DNA of 64,000 bases from Bacillota bacterium (lineage in GTDB: Bacteria; Bacillota; Clostridia; Christensenellales; Aristaeellaceae). The notes below the pieces were generated by a model that was not told where the DNA came from, did not search any database, and saw nothing but the letters and a program-made list of their open reading frames with translations. The position numbers and the translations under genes were made by a program. Positions 1 through 7,890 of this stretch are shown in pieces. How positions within the stretch are numbered: the stretch's first letter is position 1; each line of letters starts with the position of its first letter. The DNA lies in contig JAEYOW010000035.1 of the NCBI GenBank assembly GCA_023411375.1, positions 22,618 through 86,617 of the forward strand, read 5' to 3'.

Positions 1-3
1 AAA

Positions 4-213
4 TTGAGCAAGATCACTGTTTGCGACTCATGCGAAGCGATAATCGAGGAAAATGAACAGTACAAGATATCGATATCAAAACGAACCGGAAACTGTATAT
101 TTAACGAAGAAAGTGGCGACCTATGCCCGGCTTGCGTCCAAAAGGTTAAAACGCTCTTATTTCCAAGCAAAGAGGCCAGCGTTACAGCGCCAGCCTCCGA
201 ACCCCTGGGATAA
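4..213 (+). CDS. Small zinc-ribbon-like phage protein, possibly 5'-truncated
   Basis: A 69-residue protein from a TTG codon three bases into the window, so the true start may lie further left. Two CxxC pairs (CDSC near residue 8 and CPAC near residue 42) suggest a treble-clef or zinc-ribbon fold. It precedes another small Cys-rich gene and the phage recombination cluster on the same strand, so it is probably a phage early gene. No specific function can be assigned. Confidence 0.45.
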   Translation: MSKITVCDSCEAIIEENEQYKISISKRTGNCIFNEESGDLCPACVQKVKTLLFPSKEASVTAPASEPLG

Positions 214-291
214 AGCCTAACCAATGAGATTGATAGCATTATACCAGATTGCGGCACGAATTAGCAATACCCGACAGAAAGGAGCCGCGCA

Positions 292-555
292 ATGCAATAC
301 CGCATCTGCCCCGACTGCGGGGCGGCCCTTGACCCCGGCGAGCGCTGCGACTGCGCCACAAAGGAGATAGAACAAACCATGCGAGACAGTGAATTGGAAA
401 ATCCCATCGTTCAGGGGGATTACTACGAGGCTGAAAGGATATACGACATCTGCGACCGCTGCGGCGGTCCGATTTACGAGGGCGAAACCTTCTATCTGAT
501 CGACGGTGCGCCGGTGTGCAGTGAATGTATGCAGAAAGCGAGGCGAACGGCATGA
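292..555 (+). CDS. Double zinc-ribbon phage protein
   Basis: An 87-residue protein preceded by a good ribosome binding site (gaaagga). It carries two Cys-rich modules: CPDCG with a later CDC at the N-terminus (residues ~6–20), and CDRCG with CSEC at residues ~54–80. Such small double zinc ribbons are common in phage early operons and probably bind zinc structurally, perhaps contacting nucleic acid. Its stop overlaps the next start in an ATGA arrangement, implying translational coupling. Function is unknown. Confidence 0.6.
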   Translation: MQYRICPDCGAALDPGERCDCATKEIEQTMRDSELENPIVQGDYYEAERIYDICDRCGGPIYEGETFYLIDGAPVCSECMQKARRTA

Positions 556-1091
556 CGCTAACGCACTGGAAGAAGCTCCGAAATCCGGATTATATGGGCG
601 AATGGGACTTCCAGCCCGGAGAAAAAAAGACGGTAACCATCTCCAGCGCGTGCTGCGAGCAGGTTATTGGCGTAGAGGGGAAAAAGAGCGAGGAAACAGT
701 TGTGCATTTTCGCGAACCGGAAAAGCCCATGATCCTTAACGTGACCAACGCCAGGATGATCACAAAGCACGCCGGTACGCCCTATATTGAGCAATGGCCG
801 GGGGTGCGGATTATCCTGGGCGTCGAGAAGGTCAAAGCGTTTGGCGACGTGGTAGGCGCGGTGCGCGTGCAAAAGACAAAGCCTGAACAATCGGAATCAG
901 GAGAGACTGCAATTCCGCCCTGTGCGGATTGTGGCAAGCCCATTAAAGCCAAGGGAGGATTAACCGCAGGACAGATTGCGGGAGGCAGCATGAAGCGCTA
1001 CCAAGTGGCGCTTTGCCTGGATTGTGCGACGGAACGCAAGGTAAAGAGGGAGGCAAACGAACATGCGGACAACCAGAATCAGAATCAATAA
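552..1091 (+). CDS. Phage early protein with C-terminal zinc finger
   Basis: The ATG at 552 overlaps the preceding stop by four bases. The ~179-residue product resembles a phage family found beside recombination ATPases and nucleases. It has a β-rich N-terminal part (residues ~1–120) with the family-like phrase PMILNVTNARMITK, and a C-terminal zinc finger made by CADCGK and CLDC. The downstream ATPase gene overlaps it by 29 bases. Location and the family's usual neighbours suggest an accessory role in phage recombination or replication; the biochemical activity is not known. Confidence 0.6.
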   Translation: MTLTHWKKLRNPDYMGEWDFQPGEKKTVTISSACCEQVIGVEGKKSEETVVHFREPEKPMILNVTNARMITKHAGTPYIEQWPGVRIILGVEKVKAFGDVVGAVRVQKTKPEQSESGETAIPPCADCGKPIKAKGGLTAGQIAGGSMKRYQVALCLDCATERKVKREANEHADNQNQNQ

Positions 1092-2493
1092 CCTGTTCGG
1101 CGTTAAGGAAATGGAACTGGACGGTCGCGACGTGGAGCTGACCGGAACAAACGGCACCGGAAAATCGAGCGTTTTGGACGCCATCCGCTATGCGCTGACC
1201 AACAGCAGCGAGCGTGACTTTGTGATCAGACAGGGCGAAAAAGAAGGCGAGATCGTCATTGAAGCCGGAAGCGCTCTGCGTATCAACCGCCGGAAGCGCA
1301 CTGAACAGGCCGACTATAAAAGCGTCAAGCAGGACGGTCACGAGATCGGAGGTGCAGAGGGCTTTTTGCGCACAATTTTCACACCCATGCAACTTGACCC
1401 CGTAGCATTCATCCAGATGAGCAAAAAGGAGCAAAATCGACTGCTGCTTGACCTGATTGAGTTTGATTGGGATTTAAACTGGATACGCGAGCAGTTCGGA
1501 GAAGTCCCGGAAAAAGTGGATTACAGCCAGAACATCCTTCAGGTGCTCAATGACATCCAGTCCGAAAACGGAGTGTACTTCCAGAGCCGTCAGGAGCTCA
1601 ACCGCGAGGTGCGGAACAAAGGCGCTTTCATCGAAGAGATTGCCCGTGGAATCCCCGAGGGATACGATGCGGAAAAGTGGGAGGCCTACGATCTGGGCAC
1701 AGCTTATAAACAGATTGAGCGGCTGACGGCGGAGAACACACGTGTGGAACGCGCCAAGGCTTTCCTTGCCTCCATCGAAAATAAAAAGCGCGGTATTGAA
1801 GCGAATTATCTCGCCAAGATCGCAGGCGAAGAAAGGGCTATCGCAAATGAACGCGAGCAGATCGGCGCGGACATTGCGCGGATGGAGGAGCAGATCAAGA
1901 CGCTCAAGGCCCGGCAAGGCGAGTTGAATGGCGTGCTGGCAGAGAAGGAGCGCCTATACGCGGCCGAGCGTGACGCTGAGCTTGCTCAGTTGGGCAGCGA
2001 CGTCCATACAGCCGAGGAATATGCGACCCGGCCGGTCGTAGACGTGACGGGGATGCAAGCGGAAGCTGCCATGGCCGACCAGATGAAGCGCCACCTGCGC
2101 GAATACGCCCGAATGAGAAGCATGCAGGGAGAACTTGCCGATCTGCGCAAGCAGGCTCAGGCGCTGACGGATAAGATAGAACTGGCGAGGAGCCTGCCGG
2201 GCGAAATCTTAAAAACCGCGTCCATCCCCGTGGCAGGGCTTACTGTGGAGGACGGAGTGCCGCTGATCGGAGGCCTGCCCGTAAGCAACCTCAGCGAGGG
2301 CGAGAAGCTCAATCTTTGCGTAGACGTGGCGCTCGCCAAGCCAAACGCGTTGCAGATCATCCTGATCGATGGAGCCGAAAAGCTAAGCGACGAGAACCGC
2401 GCTGCACTGTACCGCCGTTGTAAGGAGCACGGCTTGCAATTCATTGCTACCCGCACGACCAATGATGCTGAAATGGAGGTGCATTACCTGTGA
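1063..2493 (+). CDS. Rad50/SMC-like phage AAA ATPase
   Basis: A 476-residue ATPase with a P-loop GTNGTGKSS at residues ~28–36, a helical middle (residues ~210–310) likely to form a short coiled coil, an ABC-type signature LSEGEK near residue 410, and a Walker B stretch IILIDGAEKL. This is the split-ATPase layout of the Rad50/SbcC/RecF group in compact form. The usual catalytic Glu after the Walker B Asp is replaced (D-G-A-E). The start is backed by gggagg at proper spacing. It is translationally coupled to the PD-(D/E)XK nuclease gene downstream, suggesting a phage DNA end-processing or recombination pair. Confidence 0.8.
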   Translation: MRTTRIRINNLFGVKEMELDGRDVELTGTNGTGKSSVLDAIRYALTNSSERDFVIRQGEKEGEIVIEAGSALRINRRKRTEQADYKSVKQDGHEIGGAEGFLRTIFTPMQLDPVAFIQMSKKEQNRLLLDLIEFDWDLNWIREQFGEVPEKVDYSQNILQVLNDIQSENGVYFQSRQELNREVRNKGAFIEEIARGIPEGYDAEKWEAYDLGTAYKQIERLTAENTRVERAKAFLASIENKKRGIEANYLAKIAGEERAIANEREQIGADIARMEEQIKTLKARQGELNGVLAEKERLYAAERDAELAQLGSDVHTAEEYATRPVVDVTGMQAEAAMADQMKRHLREYARMRSMQGELADLRKQAQALTDKIELARSLPGEILKTASIPVAGLTVEDGVPLIGGLPVSNLSEGEKLNLCVDVALAKPNALQIILIDGAEKLSDENRAALYRRCKEHGLQFIATRTTNDAEMEVHYL

Positions 2494-3323
2494 TTCTGAC
2501 CAGCGAGAACTATTTCAGCCCGGAAGTGAATTGGGACTATTACAGCGTAAGCCAGATCAAGCAGTTTATGGCCTGCGAGGCGGCCGCCATGGCGGAACTG
2601 AACGGAGAATGGCTACGGGAAAAGACGCAAGCGCTGCTTGTCGGCAGCTACATCGACGCGCATTTCAGCCGCGAACTGGATTTGTTCCGGGCGAAGAACC
2701 CGGAGATATACACCCGCAGCGGAAGCCTGCGCGCCGAGTATCAGCAGGCCGAAGAAATCATCGCCCGCATCGAGAGGGACGCGCTGGCCATGCGAATGCT
2801 GGATGGCGATTGCCAGAAGATCGTGACCGGGGAGATCGGCGGGTATCTATTTAAGGCAAAGCTGGATTGCTGGCTGGAAGGCAGTACGGCGCAGTCTATC
2901 GCGCATGACTATCCGGACATGGACAGTCTGCTGTTTGCCGGCGGGGCTATTGTAGACATGAAGATCATGCGGGACTTCAAGCCCCTGTACAGGGACGGCG
3001 AGGGGCGTCAGAACTTCATTGAATACTGGAAGTACGACTTGCAAATGGCCGTTTATCAGGAGATGATGCGCCAGCAAACGGGTGAAAAACATCCCTGCTA
3101 CATTTTGGCCGCCAGCAAGGAAAAAACGCCGGATATCGGATTGTTTGAAGTTCCTCAGGCCCTGATGGATGCGAATATGGAAATCCTGCTTGAAGCTCTG
3201 CCGAGGATTGACGAGGTGAAGAATGGCGGGGCCGACGTAGAACCCGAAAGGTGCGGCGAGTGCGAATGGTGCAGGCAAAGCAAGGTGCTGACGTGCGCAA
3301 CATGGCTGGAGGACTGGGCATAA
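2490..3323 (+). CDS. PD-(D/E)XK exonuclease-like protein (DUF3799/YqaJ-type)
   Basis: A 277-residue protein starting at GTG 2490, overlapping the previous stop as GTGA and preceded by ggaggt. It resembles phage RecE/YqaJ-type nucleases: an SVSQIKQFMAC motif near the N-terminus, AKLD at ~125, VDMKIMRD at ~150 and a QMAVYQEMM helix that matches the QxxxY element. The C-terminus has four cysteines (CGECEWC and a later C), as in Fe–S-carrying relatives such as AddB and Cas4. It probably resects DNA ends for phage recombination together with the adjacent ATPase. Confidence 0.78.
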   Translation: MILTSENYFSPEVNWDYYSVSQIKQFMACEAAAMAELNGEWLREKTQALLVGSYIDAHFSRELDLFRAKNPEIYTRSGSLRAEYQQAEEIIARIERDALAMRMLDGDCQKIVTGEIGGYLFKAKLDCWLEGSTAQSIAHDYPDMDSLLFAGGAIVDMKIMRDFKPLYRDGEGRQNFIEYWKYDLQMAVYQEMMRQQTGEKHPCYILAASKEKTPDIGLFEVPQALMDANMEILLEALPRIDEVKNGGADVEPERCGECEWCRQSKVLTCATWLEDWA

Positions 3324-3817
3324 CAGATATTTATGTCGATACCCGTGAGAAACCGCACGCCATCGTGAAGATATTGGCTGAGTTTGACAGGCGCGGCATC
3401 ACGGTGCACCGTCAGGCGTTGGGCGAGGGCGATTACAAGCTCTCGCCGGACGCCCGGGTGACGATTGATCGCAAGCAGAACCTGGAGGAAGTGTGCTCGA
3501 ACCTGACATGGCAACGGGACCGCTTCCAGCGCGAGCTGCGGCGCTGTCATGAGCAAGGCGAGACGATCTATATCCTTGTGGAGCACGGCGGGCTGATACG
3601 CACACTGGCGGACGTAGCCGAGTGGCGGAACCCAAGGTTGAAGCATAGCCCCAAAGCCGTTGATGGGCCGCAGCTGTACAAACTGATGCTGACATACGCG
3701 GCCATGTACGGTGTGCGCTGGCGATTTTGCGATAAGCGGCATACCGGGAAAGAGATCATACGATTGCTGATGGAGGCCGATACAGATGCGTGGAAGCGAG
3801 ATCGCGAGGATTGTTAG
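3302..3817 (+). CDS. ERCC4-domain phage nuclease
   Basis: The ERCC4/XPF-type nuclease core is visible: IYVDTREKP at the N-terminus, EGDYKL, then IDRKQNLEEV, which matches the family's (V/I)xRK metal-binding signature. The ATG at 3302 is preferred because the ERCC4 fold begins almost at once; GTG or ATG starts at 3251–3266 would add an unrelated tail. It overlaps the preceding nuclease gene and the following primase gene. It probably cuts branched DNA during phage replication or recombination. Confidence 0.75.
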   Translation: MAGGLGITDIYVDTREKPHAIVKILAEFDRRGITVHRQALGEGDYKLSPDARVTIDRKQNLEEVCSNLTWQRDRFQRELRRCHEQGETIYILVEHGGLIRTLADVAEWRNPRLKHSPKAVDGPQLYKLMLTYAAMYGVRWRFCDKRHTGKEIIRLLMEADTDAWKRDREDC

Positions 3818-4427
3818 AGAACGGGTTTACACCCGCGACCTGGCGGATGCGCTGGACATAGCGATTGACCGGCACGGCAACGCCCTGTGTCCCTTCCACG
3901 GCGACCGGCGCACTCCGAGCCTGAAGGTCTACGACGACCCCGCCCGCGGCTGGCACTGCTTTGGCTGCGGCGCGGGCGGGACCGTGATTGACCTGTGCAT
4001 GCGCTGGTACGGCATCACCTTCCGGCAAGCCGTCACGCGGCTGGACATGATGTTCGGGCTGGGTTTGCCTTTGACGGGCAGGCCCGCCCCGGGGGAGGCC
4101 CTGAGGATGGCGCAGGAGGCCCGGGAAAGGGCCATGGAGCGCGAGCGGGCACAACAACAACGCGCCGACGCAGAGGCGGCTTACTGGGCCGCCTACGGCC
4201 GCATGCAGGCGCTTACCCGCATGATTGACGATTACCGCCCCCGCAGGCCGGGGGACGAGATCGATGTGCGCTATGCCGTCGCGCTGTGGCTGCTGCCGGA
4301 GGTTCGGGACGAATACGAAAGAGCACTGGATGGATGGGAGGTGGCAAGGCGTGCAGGACTTCCGCCCGGAGGACGAGATCGGTCAATGGACAAAGGAGGA
4401 TTACCTCAAAGGCGCCGCGCCGTATGA
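3786..4427 (+). CDS. CHC2 zinc-finger primase-like protein
   Basis: A 213-residue protein with a DnaG-type CHC2 zinc finger near residues 35–65: CPFHGDRRTPSLKV followed by WHCFGCGAGG, supplying three Cys and one His. The Toprim catalytic domain of full DnaG is absent; the rest is a charged helical stretch (residues ~105–155). This suits a phage primase split into a zinc-finger subunit and a separate ATPase/helicase, which is the next gene. It overlaps the ERCC4 gene by 32 bases. Confidence 0.78.
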   Translation: MRGSEIARIVRERVYTRDLADALDIAIDRHGNALCPFHGDRRTPSLKVYDDPARGWHCFGCGAGGTVIDLCMRWYGITFRQAVTRLDMMFGLGLPLTGRPAPGEALRMAQEARERAMERERAQQQRADAEAAYWAAYGRMQALTRMIDDYRPRRPGDEIDVRYAVALWLLPEVRDEYERALDGWEVARRAGLPPGGRDRSMDKGGLPQRRRAV

Positions 4428-6261
4428 ATGGCTGTACGCCATGCGCAACAATAATTTCATGCTGCTGCGCATGAAAGCCCTGGTGGAGGAAGCCGCGAAA
4501 GCGGTAGGAATTAAGAACTTCGCGGGGCTGTGGAACGCCTATCTGGAAACGCAAAAAGGAGATGGCGGGAAGTCCCTGCTGGTCAATGTGACGGCGTTTG
4601 ACGGGCAGCCAATGGAGCTTGCGTGCGGGGACTACACATGCACCGATCAAGGCGTGACGGGCGTAGATGGACGAGGCTATCCAACAAGGGTATGCCCACA
4701 TCCCATTATGCCGGTCCGCAGGCTCATTAACATTGATACGGGCGAGGTGCGCACAGAGCTCGCTTATAAGCGCGGCGGCATATGGCGGCGCGCCATCTAT
4801 GACAAGAGTACGCTTTCAAGCGCTCAAAAGATTGTGGCGCTTGCATCGAGCGGTATCAGCGTAAGCAGCGAAAGCGCCAAGGAGCTGGTTAAGTATCTCA
4901 CGTTTCTGGAGGATGAGAATTACGACGAATTACCGGAGGCCCGAAGCGTAGGCCGCCTCGGTTGGGCGGATGAATATGGCTTCAGTCCCTACGTTGACGG
5001 GCTGGTATTCGACGGCAACGAGCAATACCGGCACGCCTTCCAAAGCGTGCGTACAGCCGGAAGCGCCGACAAGTGGATGGCGCTGGCCAGAGAGGTCCGC
5101 GCGGGGAAAAGCATCGTGGCGCGCTGCGCCCTGGCAGCTTCCTTCGCGAGCGCTCTGGTAGGCCCGCTGGACGCCCTGCCCTTCATCGTACACATGTGGG
5201 GCGGAGCCGGCGCGGGCAAAACCGTCGGCCTGATGCTGGCGGCGAGCGTGTGGGCTGCGCCAAGTGTCGGCGATTATGTCAAGTCCTTCAACGGCACGGC
5301 GGTAGCCAACGAGTTGAACGCGGCGTTTTGTGGCTCGCTCCCCTTATGCCTGGACGAGCTGCAATGCATCAAGGACCGAAAGGGCTTTGACGATATCGTG
5401 TACATGCTGTGCGAGGGAGCGGGAAAGGCGCGCGGGGCCAAGGGCGGCGGCCTGCAAAGGGTGACCACCTGGCGCAACTGTACCATTTCCACCGGGGAAA
5501 TGCCTCTGACCAACGCGCAGAGCGGCGCGGGGGCAATCAACCGCGTGATCGAACTGGACTGCAAGGACGAAAAGCTGTTCAGGGACCCGCGTGAGGCCGT
5601 GGCGATCATGGCAAAAAACCACGGGCACGCGGGCAAGGCCTTTATCGCTGCGCTGACAGGCGGGAATCCGCAGATTGACAAGGACGCCATGGACGTGATT
5701 CAAGCCACGCAGCAGGCGTTTTACGACCGCCTGACGGGCAAGGCGACGGACAAGCAGGCGCTTGCCGCAAGTGTGCTCTTGACAGCCGACGCCATGGCGG
5801 AGCTATATCTCTTTGAGGATGGGAATGCCCTGACAGTAGACGATCTGCTGCCGTTCCTGACGACCAGCGAGGCAGCCGACGCCAACAGACGAGCGCATGA
5901 ATGGCTGCTGTCTACGGTGGCGTGTAACGCCATGCATTTTAACACAGCTGACAGCAAGTCGGCTCTGGAATGCTGGGGCGTGCTCAACGGCGAACGCATC
6001 TGGCTCGCAAAGGCTACCTTTGACCGCCTGATGTCGGAACAGGGGTATAGCCCGGCCAGTTATCTGGCATGGGCAAAGCGAATGGGCCTGATTGAATGCA
6101 GCAGGTCAGAAAACCGCAATGTCGTGCGCAAGCGTATCAATGGAATCTCGTCATGGTGCGTATGCCTGGTTGTTCCGGTGGACGACGGCTTACGGGACAT
6201 AGACGGGAACACGGTGCTGGACGATGAAAACGAAGTGCAGCAACGGTTTGAAGGTGCATAG
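4351..6261 (+). CDS. DUF927-type phage replicative helicase/ATPase
   Basis: A ~636-residue protein, start taken as GTG 4351 because ggaggt lies nine bases upstream; upstream in-frame codons overlap the primase gene. The C-terminal half has a P-loop GGAGAGKT followed by a Walker B-like LCLDEL and a sensor-like INRVIELD, matching the DUF927 family that accompanies CHC2 primases in phages and islands. It probably unwinds DNA at the phage origin. Repeated GTTCCC motifs begin ten bases after its stop. Confidence 0.8.
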   Translation: MQDFRPEDEIGQWTKEDYLKGAAPYEWLYAMRNNNFMLLRMKALVEEAAKAVGIKNFAGLWNAYLETQKGDGGKSLLVNVTAFDGQPMELACGDYTCTDQGVTGVDGRGYPTRVCPHPIMPVRRLINIDTGEVRTELAYKRGGIWRRAIYDKSTLSSAQKIVALASSGISVSSESAKELVKYLTFLEDENYDELPEARSVGRLGWADEYGFSPYVDGLVFDGNEQYRHAFQSVRTAGSADKWMALAREVRAGKSIVARCALAASFASALVGPLDALPFIVHMWGGAGAGKTVGLMLAASVWAAPSVGDYVKSFNGTAVANELNAAFCGSLPLCLDELQCIKDRKGFDDIVYMLCEGAGKARGAKGGGLQRVTTWRNCTISTGEMPLTNAQSGAGAINRVIELDCKDEKLFRDPREAVAIMAKNHGHAGKAFIAALTGGNPQIDKDAMDVIQATQQAFYDRLTGKATDKQALAASVLLTADAMAELYLFEDGNALTVDDLLPFLTTSEAADANRRAHEWLLSTVACNAMHFNTADSKSALECWGVLNGERIWLAKATFDRLMSEQGYSPASYLAWAKRMGLIECSRSENRNVVRKRINGISSWCVCLVVPVDDGLRDIDGNTVLDDENEVQQRFEGA

Positions 6262-6270
6262 CGGGATGAT

Positions 6271-6419
6271 GTTCCCATGTTCCCGTTGTTCCCGCCGAAC
6301 ACACACACACTACTATATACGTCTATACGATATGTTGATTGTTACGAAAGTATTACGTATAGCGTGAATAAAAATAATTGCTATCAAATGTGTGGGAACA
6401 AGGGAACAACGGGAACAAA
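6271..6419 (+). repeat. GTTCCC motif clusters in inverted orientation, putative origin region
   Basis: Three GTTCCC hexamers lie at 6271–6293, and three GGGAAC hexamers (the same motif inverted) at about 6393–6416. The two clusters share the core GTTCCCGTTGTTCCC and flank an AT-rich stretch of ~100 bases. They sit directly after the replicative helicase gene. Iteron-like repeats beside an AT-rich core are typical of replication origins, but a regulatory role is equally possible. Confidence 0.45.
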
Positions 6420-6442
6420 TTGGATAAGACGCTTATAAATCA

Positions 6443-6859
6443 ATGGTTATAGGTGTTCTCGCAATAGCAAAGCCAATAGGAACAGATGGGCACAAAAGGG
6501 CCGGAGAAACCATTGCGGAAACCGTACGGACGATCATTGAGGCGGAGCCGGACGAGGACCATCAGGCCATGATCCTGACCCGCATGAGCCGGCTAAAGCT
6601 GCAATTCGGCGCGGTGCGAAAGCATCCGGAGGAGCTGGTGATCATGACGGTGGAGGATGCTCAGACGCTGCTTGCGCCTGTGCTGGACCGGTGCGATATT
6701 GATTGCCCCTGCGTGAGCTATGACGAGGACGGCGACAAGACCGTAAGCCGCATGCTGGTGCGCCGCTGCGAGACGCGCAAGGCCCTGAAACGTATTGGAC
6801 TGGCCGAGGTGGGATTAAGCATGGACTGCCCTTATCAGATGACGGTGGGAGGGAAATAG
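6443..6859 (+). CDS. Phage protein of DUF5651-like type
   Basis: A 138-residue protein of unknown function. The C-terminal part has conserved-looking phrases (DIDCPC, RCETRKALKRIG and MDCPYQM) that recall a phage family with a Cys-containing C-terminus. A clear ribosome binding site is not visible before the ATG at 6443, so the exact start is uncertain. It opens a run of small accessory genes after the replication module. Confidence 0.6.
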   Translation: MVIGVLAIAKPIGTDGHKRAGETIAETVRTIIEAEPDEDHQAMILTRMSRLKLQFGAVRKHPEELVIMTVEDAQTLLAPVLDRCDIDCPCVSYDEDGDKTVSRMLVRRCETRKALKRIGLAEVGLSMDCPYQMTVGGK

Positions 6860-6861
6860 CA

Positions 6862-7152
6862 GTGAACAATAAGCACAAGGCATCCGAAACCCTGCGCCAA
6901 ATGGCGCTGACGGCCCGTAAGTTGAGTTGGCTGGGCGGTATCGCGGAAACGGTGGCCCAGATGGAGGAGGACAACGCCCGCATGTCGCGGGATATCGAGG
7001 CGTACAGGGGCGCAGGAGAGCGATACGAGCAGGAGATTGCCCGCAAGGACGCGGCAATTGCCGAGCAGGCGCGCAAGATCAAGGGATTGCTCGCGCAGAT
7101 GATGACGGTGGAACAGAGGATTAAACACGAAAGGAGTTGTGGCAATGAATAG
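6862..7152 (+). CDS. Small helical/coiled-coil phage protein
   Basis: A 96-residue protein from GTG 6862, two bases after the previous stop. Residues ~30–85 are rich in E, A, R, K and Q with heptad-like spacing and should form a coiled coil. No catalytic motif is seen. It overlaps the next gene slightly. Function unknown. Confidence 0.6.
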   Translation: MNNKHKASETLRQMALTARKLSWLGGIAETVAQMEEDNARMSRDIEAYRGAGERYEQEIARKDAAIAEQARKIKGLLAQMMTVEQRIKHERSCGNE

Positions 7153-7321
7153 GCTCACAGATGAACAACTTGGGTATATTCGGGTTGAATTATCAGAAAT
7201 GATGCTTGAAGAAGATGGCGTTTCCGGCGATCAAACAGAGTACGCGGAAGTCTGCGAAATGGCCGGTTGGGGGATGAACGAGTTGCAAGCATATAGGCGA
7301 AGTGGCCTGACGCCGGAGTAG
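7145..7321 (+). CDS. Phage protein, N-terminal piece before an in-frame TAG
   Basis: The ATG at 7145 has a strong aaaggag eight bases upstream. The 58-residue product ends in GLTPE followed by TAG, yet the frame continues without interruption as VVEMAKELERV through the 7331 gene. Related phage proteins, as far as I recall them, read GLTPEEV at this place, so the TAG most likely replaces a GAG Glu codon. This is either a nonsense mutation, a sequencing error or readthrough. Function unknown. Confidence 0.55.
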   Translation: MNRLTDEQLGYIRVELSEMMLEEDGVSGDQTEYAEVCEMAGWGMNELQAYRRSGLTPE

Positions 7322-7330
7322 GTCGTAGAG

Positions 7331-7648
7331 ATGGCGAAGGAACTTGAGCGGGTTAAGCGGGAGCGGGACGATGAACGTTCGGAACGAGAGTATCAAGAAT
7401 GTCTAGTCAAGGAACGCGACGCTACCATATCGTTGATGGAAGAATCCTGCTCTGATTGCGTCGTAAGGCGGGAGCGGGACGCGGCGTATGCGGATTTGCG
7501 CAGGCACAGTACATGCAGCACATGCGCAAACGCCCCGGAACACTACTCCAAGATTTGCTGCCACACATGCGCTCTGGAGAATGATTTTATGGGATATAAG
7601 TGGCGCGGCCCGTGCGCGGAGAACGGAGGGACGGAAGATGGCGTGTAA
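7331..7648 (+). CDS. Cys-rich coiled-coil phage protein, C-terminal piece after TAG
   Basis: In frame with the upstream 58-residue piece and separated from it only by one TAG and three sense codons. The ATG at 7331 lacks a convincing ribosome binding site, supporting the view that this is the distal part of a single ~167-residue gene. It has a charged coiled coil (residues ~3–45), then several Cys: CSDC, CSTC and a CCHTC segment suggesting zinc binding. Function unknown. Confidence 0.5.
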   Translation: MAKELERVKRERDDERSEREYQECLVKERDATISLMEESCSDCVVRRERDAAYADLRRHSTCSTCANAPEHYSKICCHTCALENDFMGYKWRGPCAENGGTEDGV

Positions 7649-7826
7649 TGCTTGCTCTGGTAATTGGAGAATCAGGTCTATTACAATGCGATGCAACATG
7701 AAATCTGACCATATGGACATTACGACGACCGAAACCATAAAGCCCACCGGGGAATTAAGATACTGCCCGGAATGCGGGTCGAAGCTTGATAAGGATGGTA
7801 AAGCGGAAGATGACAGGGCTGATTGA
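7638..7826 (+). CDS. Small zinc-ribbon protein
   Basis: A 62-residue product from ATG 7638 with ggaggg at good spacing; the same frame is open further left but overlaps the previous gene. A CxxC near the N-terminus (CNAC) and a C-terminal YCPECGSKL motif indicate a zinc ribbon. A typical tiny phage accessory gene of unknown role. Confidence 0.5.
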   Translation: MACNACSGNWRIRSITMRCNMKSDHMDITTTETIKPTGELRYCPECGSKLDKDGKAEDDRAD

Positions 7827-7890
7827 GGATGTGGAAGTGTGGCCGGAGGCAATGAAAATACGCTGGAGCAAGGAGGCGACCGCCCCATGA
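7810..7890 (+). CDS. Tiny ORF overlapping the methylase start
   Basis: A 26-codon frame from ATG 7810 whose TGA overlaps the methylase ATG in an ATGA junction. The same arrangement recurs at 9862–9927. It may be a coupling leader peptide, a remnant, or chance; the only support is its position. Confidence 0.2.
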   Translation: MTGLIEDVEVWPEAMKIRWSKEATAP

